Below, in pieces: positions 1 through 9,786 of a stretch of 64,000 bases of DNA (positions within the stretch are counted from its first letter, which is position 1; each line of letters starts with the position of its first letter). Under the pieces are notes generated by a model, which searched no databases, was not told the origin of the DNA, and was given only the letters and a program-made list of their open reading frames with translations. Both the position numbers and the translations under genes were made by a program. The DNA is from Isoetes taiwanensis (lineage: Eukaryota; Streptophyta; Lycopodiopsida; Isoetales; Isoetaceae). The stretch spans positions 1,426,001-1,490,000 of the forward strand of contig JAJEKV010000064.1 of NCBI GenBank assembly GCA_021234155.1, given 5' to 3'.

Positions 1-2
1 TA

Positions 3-546
3 GGTCTTGGTTACAAGGTTAATTTTGACACTGAAGGATGTATTATCTATCATGGAAATGAAAAAAAGTTTATTGCAAAAAGGGTTGGCAATCTCTTTCA
101 ACTGAATGACTTAGTTTGTAATGAAATAAATGCTATAGAAGTTTCAGATTTCAGCATATGGCATAGCAGGTTAGCCCATACTCATTTCAACAATATAAAA
201 AAATTAGTCAAAAAAGGATGGATACAACGTACTTCTGCAAAACTTGTATGTGAAGATTGTGCTCTAGGAAAATTGAATAGGTTGCCTTTTAAAAAATCTC
301 GAACAAGAGCTAGTGACATTTTGGAACTTGTGCATACAGATTTGTGTGGGCCTTTGAATGTCAAAAGGGAAGACAAACAAAAGGTATTTCATCTCTTTTA
401 TAGATGACTATTCCAGAAAGTGTAAATGCTATTGCTTGGAGAAGAAGTCACAAGCACTAAGTGCTTTTAAGAATTATGTAATGGAGATGGAGAGACAAAC
501 TGGAAAAAAGGTCAAATGTATACGATCTGACAGAGGTATGATATAA
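3..546 (+). pseudogene. Ty1/Copia pol fragment: GAG-pre-integrase and integrase N-terminal part
   Basis: One frame from base 3 to about 390 shows the Copia GAG-pre-integrase/zinc-binding region, with WHSRLAH followed by CEDCALGK (the HHCC pattern). The first integrase acidic residue follows in ELVHTDLCGP. A frameshift near 370-390 moves the reading to another frame that carries FIDDYSRK and the second acidic site IRSDRG, which is cut off at 546. In Copia elements this protein is the start of pol and inserts the cDNA into the host chromosome. The rest of pol resumes at about 3297, so this is the left half of an element split by the insertion described next. The element's 5' LTR and gag lie outside the window. 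The frameshift and the loss of sequence around the second catalytic site mean it is not functional. Confidence 0.9.
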
Positions 547-654
547 TTGTGGGGACAAAATATATCAAGAGAACATTAATATCACCATTTATATTCATGG
601 ATAAAATATTTTTACATTCAAAAGATAGGCATAGAAAATTGAAAGTTTTAAGTT

Positions 655-2200
655 TTATTCTTGGAGTCTTCTTATATATTCTGGGTTATCCTCCAAGAAT
701 TTCTTCACTTGGGCTGTGCCGACTGTTCGCCCTAAGTTCCTCAGGATGTTGGTGGTCGTGCCTCCTTGGAGTGCGGTCACCAAGTCTTCAACCCTTCTGT
801 CTGATGTATAGGCTGCGGTGACTGCCAACCTGCCCTATCACCTATAAGGGACCGCGAAGTCGAAGATGCTTAATGCTATTGTCCTCTTGACTAGGATGAC
901 ATGGTCGATGTTTGGGGTCATGCAAGCATGTCTTTTGAATCCTGAGAGAGCAATGAGCATAAAAACTCCTTCCCCACGTGGGCTGAATTGGCGGTGTATA
1001 ACCGCTATCCTTCCATCGATGAGAAAAGATAGATAGAACCTGAGGGTTTTGTTGTGCCCTGCCTCCTCGCCGGATCTGAATGCAGCCCTGTGTCTTCCGG
1101 AGTATTCATCGACCGGTACTTCTATCATTTCCCTGTAGTCGCTGAACATGGAAGATGCTAAGTTGATGCTGCCTTCGGCTGGTGCTGGTGCCGCTGCTGA
1201 GGTGCTGCGTAAGAGTGCACTCGTTGATTTCCCTTTAATTCCCATCCGTTCTTGGATTGCTAAGAACTCCTCCTCTGTGGATAACTCCTGCTGGGCCATC
1301 ATTTGCTGATGCCGGTGTAGGCTTCTATGTCTGTCGATGTTTGGCCAGTATACGTCCGGGCCTCCCTTATGCTGATGGAGAAGTCCTGTGTCTCCCGGTT
1401 GATGAAGTCATCAAGGTCCGGTTGCTGACGTAGGAGATGTAGGAGCTCTCTATCATGTAGCCCCTGTCCCTGCACTCTGGAAGGTTCTTGATGTCGTGGA
1501 GGCTCAGGTACGCCTCTTCTTGGATGATTACTGGGGTTAAGCTTGTGATGCCTAGCCCAAGTAGTGGAGTTGTTCGCGTGGTTCTCAGCCCCTCTTCAAA
1601 GCTCTGGAGCTCCTGCTCTGCTTGTTGCCTTTCTTGTGCCGGGTCGACGTCAATGATGTCTTCAATGTCCGACCCACGTCCTTCATCTTCCTCCTGCTCT
1701 TCCCTCTCGTAGTCCAGAAGCATCTGCTCTTCTTCTCCTTCTGCCATGGCCATAGGCTCAATGTCTAGGGGTTGGACAGATGGGTCCCCTATCTGGGTTT
1801 GGGCTCTATGGGATAAAAAAATGGCTACAGCTGCGGTATATGAGAAATATCTCCTCCTATTTACGGATACTGACATATAATTAGGCAAGTGGCTAGCCTT
1901 GTTTTCTAAGTACTTGTCTATCTTAGGGATGTCTTACAGAGCTGTACGAAGGGCCATGCTTGGGGCAAAGTATCCTATGCAAGGTGGGAGTTCTACTAGA
2001 GAGGGTCCTATCTTGGTATGGGATTCAGTCATGATGTCTTGGTAATAGGGGATGGCATTGATGGTTGCATCCACATCAATCTCCTTCTAAAAGATGGCGA
2101 AGACTGAGTTGATGTCGGCCTCGGCCACATGAGCAGTGGCACTGTACCATCGCCTAAATGCAGATGTTGCATGATATTAGAGCAGCTGGGGATGTCAAAC
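655..2200 (-). pseudogene. Decayed unknown gene with acidic central region
   Basis: Reading right to left, coding-like sequence starts near 2190 and passes through several frame changes and at least two in-frame stops. It continues through a 173-codon frame (1888-1367), a 154-codon frame (1302-838) and a final frame ending at the stop at 655. The middle contains a strongly acidic stretch (EEEQMLLDYEREEQEEDEG, around 1690-1740). The 1302-838 part reads like a folded domain, and the last ~55 codons again have normal amino-acid composition. The successive frames look like one former protein of roughly 500 residues. I do not recognise the family. A TATA box at 2283-2291 and a 204-bp repeat array lie immediately upstream, as would suit its promoter. 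A transposon protein or an old endogenous viral protein are both possible, but nothing seen decides between them. Confidence 0.5.
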
Positions 2201-2282
2201 AGATGGGGAACACCTTTGGGAGCTGGAAAATCGCCTTTGGAGTGAGGAGCAAATGGGTAGGGTGCAAATGAGGGTTCTGGTC

Positions 2283-2291
2283 CTATTTATA
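2283..2291 (-). promoter_or_regulatory. TATA box of the decayed gene in the insertion
   Basis: The minus strand reads TATAAATAG in an otherwise mixed context, about 90 bases upstream of the first coding-like sequence of the decayed gene. It sits between that gene and the 204-bp repeat array. It matches the plant TATA consensus and the spacing is reasonable. Inference only. Confidence 0.5.
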
Positions 2292-2340
2292 AACAAAACC
2301 CTAATTTTGGGAAATTTTAAGGTTGGGGAATATCTATGAT

Positions 2341-2962
2341 TCTAAGATGCTACTATGCAATTCATAGGCAAACTACGTTAAAGAGTGCATACTAAGGGTC
2401 CTATTGCAATAAACTTCATCTAATTTGGGGAAAATTGCGGCAAGTTAGGTCAATTTTAGTCTGACCACTCACACAGTGCGCGAGAGGCTAATCCGAAAAT
2501 CTCGGATTGGGTCCTGGCACACTCTGTGAGGGGTGGGGCCCTATTTGGGTCGAGGATGATTCAAAACATGCAAACTAAGGGTCAACTCCTGCTTGTCTCA
2601 TCGAGGTAGGTCGGATTGTGCCTTTACTTTCTTCATTTGGACAAGTCTTGGCATAGATCAGGGGTCGACCACTCAAACAGTGCGCGAGAGGCTAATCCGA
2701 AAATCTCGGATTGGGTCCTGGCGCACTCTGTGAGGGGTGGGACTCTATTTAGGTCTAGGATGGCTCAATTTCTACAATTTAAGGGTCAAATCCTACTTAT
2801 CTCAATGAGTTAGGTTGGATTGTGCTCTTACTTTCTGCATTTGGTCAAATCTTGGCAAAGATCAGCACTCGACCACTCACACAGTGCGCGAGAGGCTAAT
2901 CCGAAAATCTCGGATTGGGTCCTGGCGCACTCTGTGAGGGGTGGGGTCAAAATCACTGAGTT
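2341..2962. repeat. 204-bp tandem repeat, three units, each with a nested hairpin
   Basis: Units start at 2463, 2667 and 2871, exactly 204 bases apart, and a degenerate partial copy precedes the first. The first ~75 bases of each unit are nearly invariant and fold back on themselves. An inner stem pairs AATCCGA with TCGGATT around a five-base loop, and an outer stem pairs CACAGTGCGC with GCGCACTCTGTG. The rest of each unit is less conserved. The array sits directly upstream of the TATA box of the decayed minus-strand gene. It may be an enhancer-like or replication-related element of the insertion. Confidence 0.85.
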
Positions 2963-3296
2963 TTGGTCCAAATTTGGCAATTCCAAACGCAGATATCATT
3001 AATACAATCTAGATACTTACAATTTTGCACATTAACATGACAAAAACATAAATTTGTATTTACAAAAAGTCTGTATTTACAAATCTTCCTTTTTAATAAA
3101 CCTAGCTAATTTCATATCTTTAGGCATACAAGTTACTCTTTTTGCATGGAGGGCACATGCTAAAAAGTCTTCAAAATGTTGAAGTATCCTTTGTTCTGCT
3201 GCCTCGAGTAACATGTCATCTGTTACTCTCTTGGTGTTGTCAAATTCTTGCAAAATTTCGCGGGTGAGTCTCGCGAAGGCAGCTCGTGGGATCAGT

Positions 3297-5605
3297 GGGA
3301 TAAAAAGACAATTGACATGCAGGTATAGTCCACAACAAAATGGTGTTGCAGAAAGAAGAAATAGAACCTTAATGGATGCAGTTAGATCAATGATTAAGGG
3401 AAGTGGACTGCCTAATTATCTATGGGAGGAAGCACTCAAAACTGCTGTCATGATACAAAATAGACTGCCTTCTTCGAGCATTCAAGGTAATATTCTGGAA
3501 CTTATTTGGTCTGACAAATATCACAAACTTGATTATGATATGTTTAAGGTGTATGGATGCTTGGTGTATGCACATATACCCTCTGAATTAAGGAGGAAAC
3601 TAGATGATAAAGCTGAAATGGGATATCTGGTTGATTACGATGAGGAAAGCAAAGCCTTTATAATTTTCGTACCATCCACTAAGTCAATAACAGTGAGCAG
3701 AGATGTATTGTTTAATGAAGAAATTGTGTATAAAGATAGACGTGGTAAGAAAGCAGTGGAACAAAACATAAATAAAGGTCAAGAAAATCTTGAAAAACTT
3801 ATGAATGATGACCTAGATTCTGATGATGATATGGATGGAGAGAAAGAAAACAAAACAGAAAGCACAAAGCATGATGTGACAGCAGAACAGAAACAAAATG
3901 ATAATGATGCTATGGAGAAACAAGTCAAGGATAAGAGAAAGACTCAAGCTGAAAAATTATTAGAAGAAGCAATTATTGACAGAGAAGTCTATGGAAGAAA
4001 TATGTTTGGACGAAGTAAAAGAATTGAGGCACTAAGTCTGGACTATGATGAAATCTTGGCAATAGTAGATGATGAACACATTCCAAAAATAGTAATGGAG
4101 GCATTGAGTTGTCAAGATAAAGCAAAATGGGAAGAAGCTATGAAGGAGGAACTTGCATCATTTATAGAAACAGGAACTTATGAATTGGCTGAATGCCCAA
4201 CAGACCACAACATAATAGGTAGCAAGTGGATATTTAAAATAAAAGAAAGTGTGGATGGGACAAAGAAATATAAAGCTCGGGCTAGTAGCCCAAGGCTACA
4301 CTCAGAAGGAAGGAAAAGATTTTGAAGGTACATATTCACCTATTGTTAAACTTACAAGCATAAGCATGCTATTGGGTTTGGCTAATGCCTTAAATTTAGA
4401 GTTACATCACATGGATGGAAAAACAACATTTTTGAATATGCAAAACTAGATCAAACCATTTATATGAAGCAAGATCCAGGGTATGAGGAAGGCAAAAATA
4501 TGGTTTGAAAACTAAATAAGGCTGTTTATGGGCTGAAACAGGCACCAAGAGAATGGTACATGTGTATCAACAATTATCTCAAGGAACAAGGGTTTGAAAA
4601 ATTGCAGAATGATGGGAATATTTATAGATATAGAATTTGTGATAACTATTGCATCATAGCATTGTATGTAGATGATTGCATCATGATTGCTAATGATGCA
4701 AAGATTTTGGATGCATGCAAGAATATTTTGAAAGCCAGGTTTAAAATGACTGATTTAGGGGAATTAAAACATTTCCTAGGGATTGAAGTCATAAGAGATA
4801 GAGAGAAGAAATTTCTGAAATTAAATCAAAGCAAACATGTCAACTCAATTTATTAGATGCTAATCCAGTCAAGACTCCTGTGGTTCCTGGACACATACTT
4901 ACAGCAGAAAAAGAAATGACAGAAATAAAGGAGATGGAAAAGGTTCCATTTAGGGAGCTGGTTGGTTGTTTACTGTACTTAGCAAACAATAGCAGGCCAG
5001 ATATCTCATACATATAGTCAATATCTTGAGCAGAAAATGCAATAATCCTAGTAAAGAGCATTGGCTAAGTGCAAAAAGAATGTTGAAGTATCTTAAAGGC
5101 ACAACGAATCAAGGTATAACCTTTGACTCAGAAGATCTTAACATGTATGCCTACAGTGATGCAGATTGGGGAGGTGATTTAACCTTTCGAAAATCAACTT
5201 CAAGGTATGTAGTTTTTTTTGGCTGGAGGAGCAATCTCATGGAAATGTAAAAAGCAAAATGCAATAGCCATGTCCTCGGCTGAAGCTGAATATGCAGCAT
5301 CCTCTTTGTTAGCTAAAGAAATAGCCTGGCTAAGAAGATTATTAGCAGAATTGAAATGTGAACAAACAGGGCCTACATGTATATTTACTGACAGTCAAAG
5401 TTGTATTGCTATCACAAAAAATCTAGTAGACCATGAGAGAACAAAACACATTGAATTGAGCATGCACTTTATCAGAGATTTGGCTTCAAAGAATTACATC
5501 AAAATGGTATATGTTGGTACTTCCAATCAAGTGGCAGATATATTTACAAAGGCATTGCCTGAAGGGAAGTTCATACAATTCAGAGGTGATCTTAAAGTGA
5601 TGTAA
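3297..5605 (+). pseudogene. Ty1/Copia pol fragment: integrase C-terminus, reverse transcriptase, RNase H
   Basis: The left half of this element is at 3-546. The first frame (to 4325) carries the integrase end (YSPQQNGVAERRNRT, WEEALKTAVMIQNRLPS), an acidic linker, and the start of reverse transcriptase (WEEAMKEELASF, GSKWIFKIK). A frameshift near 4285 moves to KLGLVAQGYTQKEGKDF, then a stop follows near 4449 and another near 4508. The catalytic block ALYVDDCIMIAN is intact near 4665. After a further break at 4855, the RNase H part shows YSDADWGGDLTFRKS, a frameshift near 5215, and then SSAEAEYAAS and IFTDSQSCIAI, ending at 5605. At least four lesions make it non-functional. A polypurine tract and LTR follow directly. 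Confidence 0.93.
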
Positions 5606-5648
5606 TTAACAGTCCAGAAATAATTTTGAAGTCATCTGATTATGCAAT

Positions 5649-6301
5649 AAAGGAGGAATGTTGGAGGTGTAAGGTTATTGCATAATGGACTGTGAACTTG
5701 CTCGAGATTCTTTGGCTTAAAATACACAGGTTCTCTCAGTAGATCAACTTGACCTAGTGTTGTTACAGAAAATAAAGAAAGGTCAGTTGAAATATCATGG
5801 TTGTTGAAAATAACCTATGGTTTCAAAGGGATGGCCCTATTATATTATAAGGGTCGTTATTTCTATTGTTAAGATAACGAAATATTGGAAGGAACCATAT
5901 AAACTTAGAAAATAAAAAGGGGTGGCCGAACCGAGATGCATGATCATCTCCTTAACCGTCGGACAGTACAGATAAAGATCAGAGAAGACAGATTCGATCA
6001 GGCAGGTGGTTCATCGACCATTCTATTAACTTGGGTGAATCAATCAAACAAGGGAAATGCGATGAAATAAGATCATTGTTGAAGTTCAGTTCTCTGCTAC
6101 AGTGTTTCGATGGTTTAAAGGTTAAATATTTTCCTTACCATTGAAACCTTTGGATTTGTGACTTTGTTATGGTATGACTAAGGACTCGATGAAAATTCTC
6201 ATATGAATATCATTGAAAGATTGCATGTGAGTAAGTTTAAGATGTGCATTGAAGACTGTGTCTAAGTGAATCTAAGCTATAGAATTGTTATAATTCTAAC
6301 A
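5649..6301 (+). mobile_element. Polypurine tract and 3' LTR of the first Copia element
   Basis: An AAAGGAGGAA polypurine tract (about 5649-5658) precedes TGTTGGAGG at 5659, and the repeat closes with TTCTAACA at 6301. This gives an LTR of about 643 bp with TG...CA ends, and TGTTGGA nearly mirrors TCTAACA. A TATA-like ATATAAACTTAG lies near 5897 and would be its promoter. The opposite-strand Copia debris starts only two bases later, so no target duplication can be read. The 5' LTR lies left of the window, so insertion age cannot be estimated here. Confidence 0.8.
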
Positions 6302-6303
6302 TA

Positions 6304-7497
6304 CTATATGTGAACACCATAATGAAAAGTGCTCTTAAGATATCTCAAAACACGCTTAGCATTGTGCCAATGTTCTTTGTCAGGATTAATCACGAATTGG
6401 TCAAGAGTATTGGCAGCATAACTAATATCTGGTCTACTTGCATTTGCAAGATACATAAGAGCTCCTACAAGACTTGCATAAGGACACTTCTGCATTTCTA
6501 GCTGATCCTCATAAGTTACTAGACACTGTCTTTTCGACATTCTTGTTTTCGTGGAACCAACTAGCAATGGAGTAGATTGCTCTTTAACAGAAAGTAACCC
6601 AAATTTCTCAAGAAGTGTCTCAATGTACTTAGACTATGAGAGTTGGAGAAAACCTTTGTCTTTGTCTCATTTGACGTGAATATCTAAACACGAGTGTATT
6701 TCTCCCTATGTCAACCATCCCAAATGCAAAAGATAGTCTCCTCTTGACTGCTTGCAAGTATTTGAGGTTAGTAGATACCAAGATAGTATCATCCACATAA
6801 AGCGCAATCACTACAAAGTGTTCTTGATTCCTCTAAAGATACACATTGGAATCTGCAGAACTTGGTGGAAATCCATCAGAAATAAGATAAGAGTTCATTT
6901 TCACATACCAGGCTCTAGAATCTTGTCGTAGACCATATAAAGCCTTTCGCAAGCGGCAAACCAGTCTCTCATTACCACGTACTTCAAAACCTTCTAGTTG
7001 ACTCATGCAGATTTCTTCACTAAGATCTCCATTGAGAAACGCAGTTTCGACATCCATTTGATGTACAAACAAACTAAACTGAGCGGCAAATGCTAGAAAT
7101 ACTCTCGAACTAGTGAGACGAACAACAGATGAGAAAGTTTCCTCATAATCGATTATAGCCACTTGCGAATATCCTTTCGCAACTAGTCGTGCTTTGAACT
7201 TATCAAATGAGCCATCTGCTTTGTACTTGGAGCGAAAGATCCATTTACATTTAATTGGCTTTCATCCTTCAGGAATTTCAACAAGCTCCCAAGTACCTTT
7301 GTTTATAAGAGATTCAAACTCCGCTTCCATGGCCATGCGCCAATTTTCAATATAGCCTCTTTTAGTGTAACCGGATCTGCATTAGTGGCTAAAGCAGCAT
7401 GATATTCCAAGATCCATTTGGTGGGCTTCCATTGCCATCTTATCGGAGTCTCATCGTCAGGAACCCCAACGCAATAGAACTCGACTCCATGGGGCAT
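6304..7497 (-). pseudogene. Ty1/Copia reverse transcriptase-RNase H fragment
   Basis: Read from 7497 down, the frames show a pre-RT linker (WKPTKWILEYHAALA), then WPWKR, then the RT domain (IDYEETFSSVVRLTSS, HQMDVETAFLNGDLSEE, LRKALYGLRQDSRAWY). The catalytic MIALYVDDTILVS (near 6800) and the RT/RNase H boundary (PYASLVGALMYLANASRPDI, HWHNAKRVLRYLK) follow. Frames are interrupted near 7300, 7165, 6832 and 6628. The RNase H core and LTR are missing: the fragment is cut at 6304 by the neighbouring LTR and at about 7500 by subtilase-linked DNA. It resembles the Copia at 31701-35999 in its linker and RT motifs, so they probably belong to related families. Confidence 0.9.
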
Positions 7498-7639
7498 AAA
7501 TGGGCATAAATGTTATATGAAACGTAATTCCGCAGTGGAAGGGAAGTACGGTACGGTATATGTCATATATGGAATGTAATTCTGCCGTGGAGAGGAAAAA
7601 AGAAAGAAAAAAAAAAAAAGAGTAGTAGATCTACTAGCG

Positions 7640-7946
7640 AAGCACGATGCAGTCTTATGTCGAAAAAAGAAAGAGAAAAAAAAAAGAGGGTAGTAGATCT
7701 ACTAGCGAATCTACAGCGGAAGCTCTGGTCATTAAGGCGGCTATTGAACGGTTCCTAAGACTATGTTACATGATGCTTCTTATAAATGACGTGTTTAAAC
7801 GCCAAACGATGAATATAAAAGCCCAAGAATACTTGTCTTCTTCAGTTCATTCTTCAGTTCAAAAATGGATACTTCACTGGCTCACGCATCTCTGGCCATC
7901 CTTCTTGTTACGATGCTTTCCCTATCTAGCCCAGTTTCCGGACTTA
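7640..7946 (+). pseudogene. Truncated duplicate of subtilase promoter and signal-peptide exon
   Basis: This copy matches 9592-9870 almost base for base: the AGTAGATCTACTAGCGAA palindromic segment, the TATA region (AATATAAAAGCCC near 7815) and the start codon at 7866 followed by the first ~27 codons of the subtilase. It then breaks into Copia DNA at 7947. It cannot make a protease, but it carries the same presumed core promoter as the intact gene, so it could still start transcripts that run antisense through the adjacent Copia fragment. Confidence 0.88.
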
Positions 7947-7952
7947 ATGGTG

Positions 7953-8437
7953 CCTCCATTGAGAAACGCAGTTTTGAAACATTTGATGTATAAACAAACC
8001 AAACTGAGCGGCTAAATGCTAGAAATACTCTCGAACTAGTGAGACGAACAACAGATGAGAAAGTTTCCTCATAATCGATTCTAGCCACTTGCGAATATCC
8101 TTTTGCAACTAGTCGTGCTTTGAACTTATCAAATGAGCCATCTGCTTTGTACTTGGAGCGAAAGATCCATTTACATTTAATTGGCTTTCATCCTTCAGGA
8201 ATTTCAACATCCCAAGTACTTTTGTTTATAAGAGATTCAAACTCCGCTTCCATGGCCATGCGCCAATTTTCAGCTTGTGACGAAGACATAGCCTCTTTTA
8301 TTGTAACCGGATCTGCACTAGTGGCTAACGCAGCATGATATTCCAAGATCTATTTGGTGGGCTTCCATTGCCATCTTATCGGAGTCTCATCGTCAGGAAC
8401 CCCAACGTCATAGAACCCGACTCCATGGGGCATAAAT
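7953..8437 (-). pseudogene. Second copy of the Copia RT fragment
   Basis: This is the duplicate of 7026-7500. The minus-strand frame from 8088 again reads IDYEETFSSVVRLTSS, followed by a frameshifted copy of the QMDVETAFLNG block. The linker near 8290-8400 matches the region of the first copy that encodes WKPTKWILEYHAALA. Small indels differ between the two copies, so the duplication is not very recent. Confidence 0.85.
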
Positions 8438-8582
8438 GTAATTCCGCCGTGAAAGGGAAGTACGGTACAGAGTATGTCATATATGGAATGTAATTCTGCT
8501 GTGGAGAGGAAAAAAGAAAAAAGAAAGAAAAAAAAAAGAGAGTAGTAGATCTACTAGCGAAGCACGATGCACTGCAGTCTTA

Positions 8583-9579
8583 GGCCCTTTTTCCACGGCC
8601 CTTCTGTCTTAAAATCATTGAACTAGGATTGGGCCACATCAGCATATAAGACACCATGGCTTTTCCATGGTAATTTTTAAGACGTGTCGCATTTCAAGTC
8701 CGTACAATCATGGTGTCACATTTTCTTCCGGGGGAAAACCCCCGCCACAAAATGCGACAGGCAAACATGGCCAATCCCAGGGCTTTCTGGCCGTAGTTTT
8801 AGGATATCTTAGAAAAGGTACGCCACGAGGATGTTTATCGCCGGATTTGTGCCACAGCATGAAACGCCCTGAGATTGCAGAGGACCTGAAACGCCGGATT
8901 TGTCAAGAAATTGCAGACGCCCTGAAACGCCGGATTTGTCAAGAAATTGCGACGCCCGAGATTGCGAGAGGCGGGCCTCCGCTTTGGGCACAAAGGGGGC
9001 GACTTTCTTGCAGAGAAGATCCCGAGAGGCCCGAGATATTGTTGTTGCCTGTCCGCACTTAAATTGCGAAGAAGCAGAATATGGCCTCCGGAAGTAAGAT
9101 TTGAGCAAGTCACAGAACAAAAGGGCCGAAGTCTGGCCGAATTCTTACTTGATTATATTGTTGACCACACAGAGGAATTGCAGCATGGAAATCGGATAAG
9201 CTTTTTGTACCAATTCCTTGATAATCTGATTCAAGTTTTGAGCTCTGCTGCACATAAGAAAGCTGAAGACGATCTTATCCAAGCTGATGACTGCTGTTAG
9301 ATGACGGTTTACCAAAATAAGTTAGACTGCTGTTGATACTGCGATTCATCTTCAAAATCCAAGGGGAAGGCAGACACGAAATTGCAGAAGAAGCAGCATG
9401 TGGAAAAGCTCAAATATAAGACACGTCTCATATTCATATGACATGTCTTATATTTTAGCAATGGAAAAGTGATTTTTTTAGGGCGTGTCTTATTATGACG
9501 TGGAGGTGATGTGGAGCTTAAAACGGTGTCTTATAAAAATGTGACAGCCATAAAATACGACTGCTGTGGAAAAAGGGCC
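8583..9579. mobile_element. PIF/Harbinger-like non-autonomous element (997 bp) with TTA target duplication
   Basis: The ends are inverted repeats: GGCCCTTTTTCCAC at 8583 and GTGGAAAAAGGGCC ending at 9579. They are flanked by TTA on both sides (8580-8582, 9580-9582). The undisrupted duplicate at about 7650 has a single uninterrupted copy of the target (CAGTCTTATGTCG), which confirms the insertion. A second inverted pair lies inside the ends (ATAAGACACC near 8646, GGTGTCTTAT near 9523). Three-base TTA/TWA duplication and GGC-type ends are hallmarks of PIF/Harbinger. No transposase is present. The interior has a 36-bp direct duplication (near 8888 and 8924) and a coding-like stretch ending at 9300 (LAEFLLDYIVDHTEELQHG), possibly captured host sequence. 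High GC sets the interior apart from its neighbours. Confidence 0.85.
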
Positions 9580-9591
9580 TTAGTCGAAAAA

Positions 9592-9786
9592 AGAAAGAGG
9601 AAAAAAAGAGGGTAGTAGATCTACTAGCGAATCTACAGCGGAAGCTCTGGTCATTAAGGCGGCTATTGAACGGTTCCTAAGACTATGTTACATGATGCTT
9701 CTTATAAATGACGTGCTTAAACGCCAAACGATGAATATAAAGGCCCAAGAATACTTGTCTTCTTCAGTTCATTCTTCAGTTCAAAA
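9592..9786 (+). promoter_or_regulatory. Promoter region of the subtilase gene
   Basis: A TATA motif (AATATAAAGGCCC) lies near 9733-9745, about 45-50 bases before the start codon. Upstream are an ACGT core (AAATGACGTGC, near 9707) of the type bound by plant bZIP factors and the palindromic GTAGATCTAC near 9618. The same block is kept in the copies at 7690-7865, 52588-52713 and 52940-53100, which shows it moved with the gene in each duplication. Function is inferred from position. Confidence 0.6.

Larger units (their letters stand above)
547..3296. mobile_element. ~2.75-kb foreign insertion inside the Copia integrase domain
   Basis: Copia coding sequence stops just after the integrase IRSDRG motif and restarts at about 3297 with GIKRQLTCRYSPQQNG. 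In intact elements these blocks lie only about 20-25 residues apart. The intervening DNA has no Copia similarity. It holds a decayed unknown gene on the minus strand (655 to about 2200), a TATA box upstream of it and a 204-bp tandem array (about 2341-2962). I found no clear terminal inverted repeat or target duplication, so the exact ends are uncertain by tens of bases and the class of element is unknown. Some Copia sequence was lost at the junction. Confidence 0.6.

Noticed and set aside
1488..1712. Plus-strand 74-codon Ser-rich ORF
   Set aside because: Antisense of the acidic stretch of the decayed minus-strand gene.
8667..9120. Four overlapping ORFs on both strands inside the PIF/Harbinger-like element
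   Set aside because: GC-rich DNA opens several frames at once, and the internal 36-bp duplication gives repeated peptides; no single frame is favoured.
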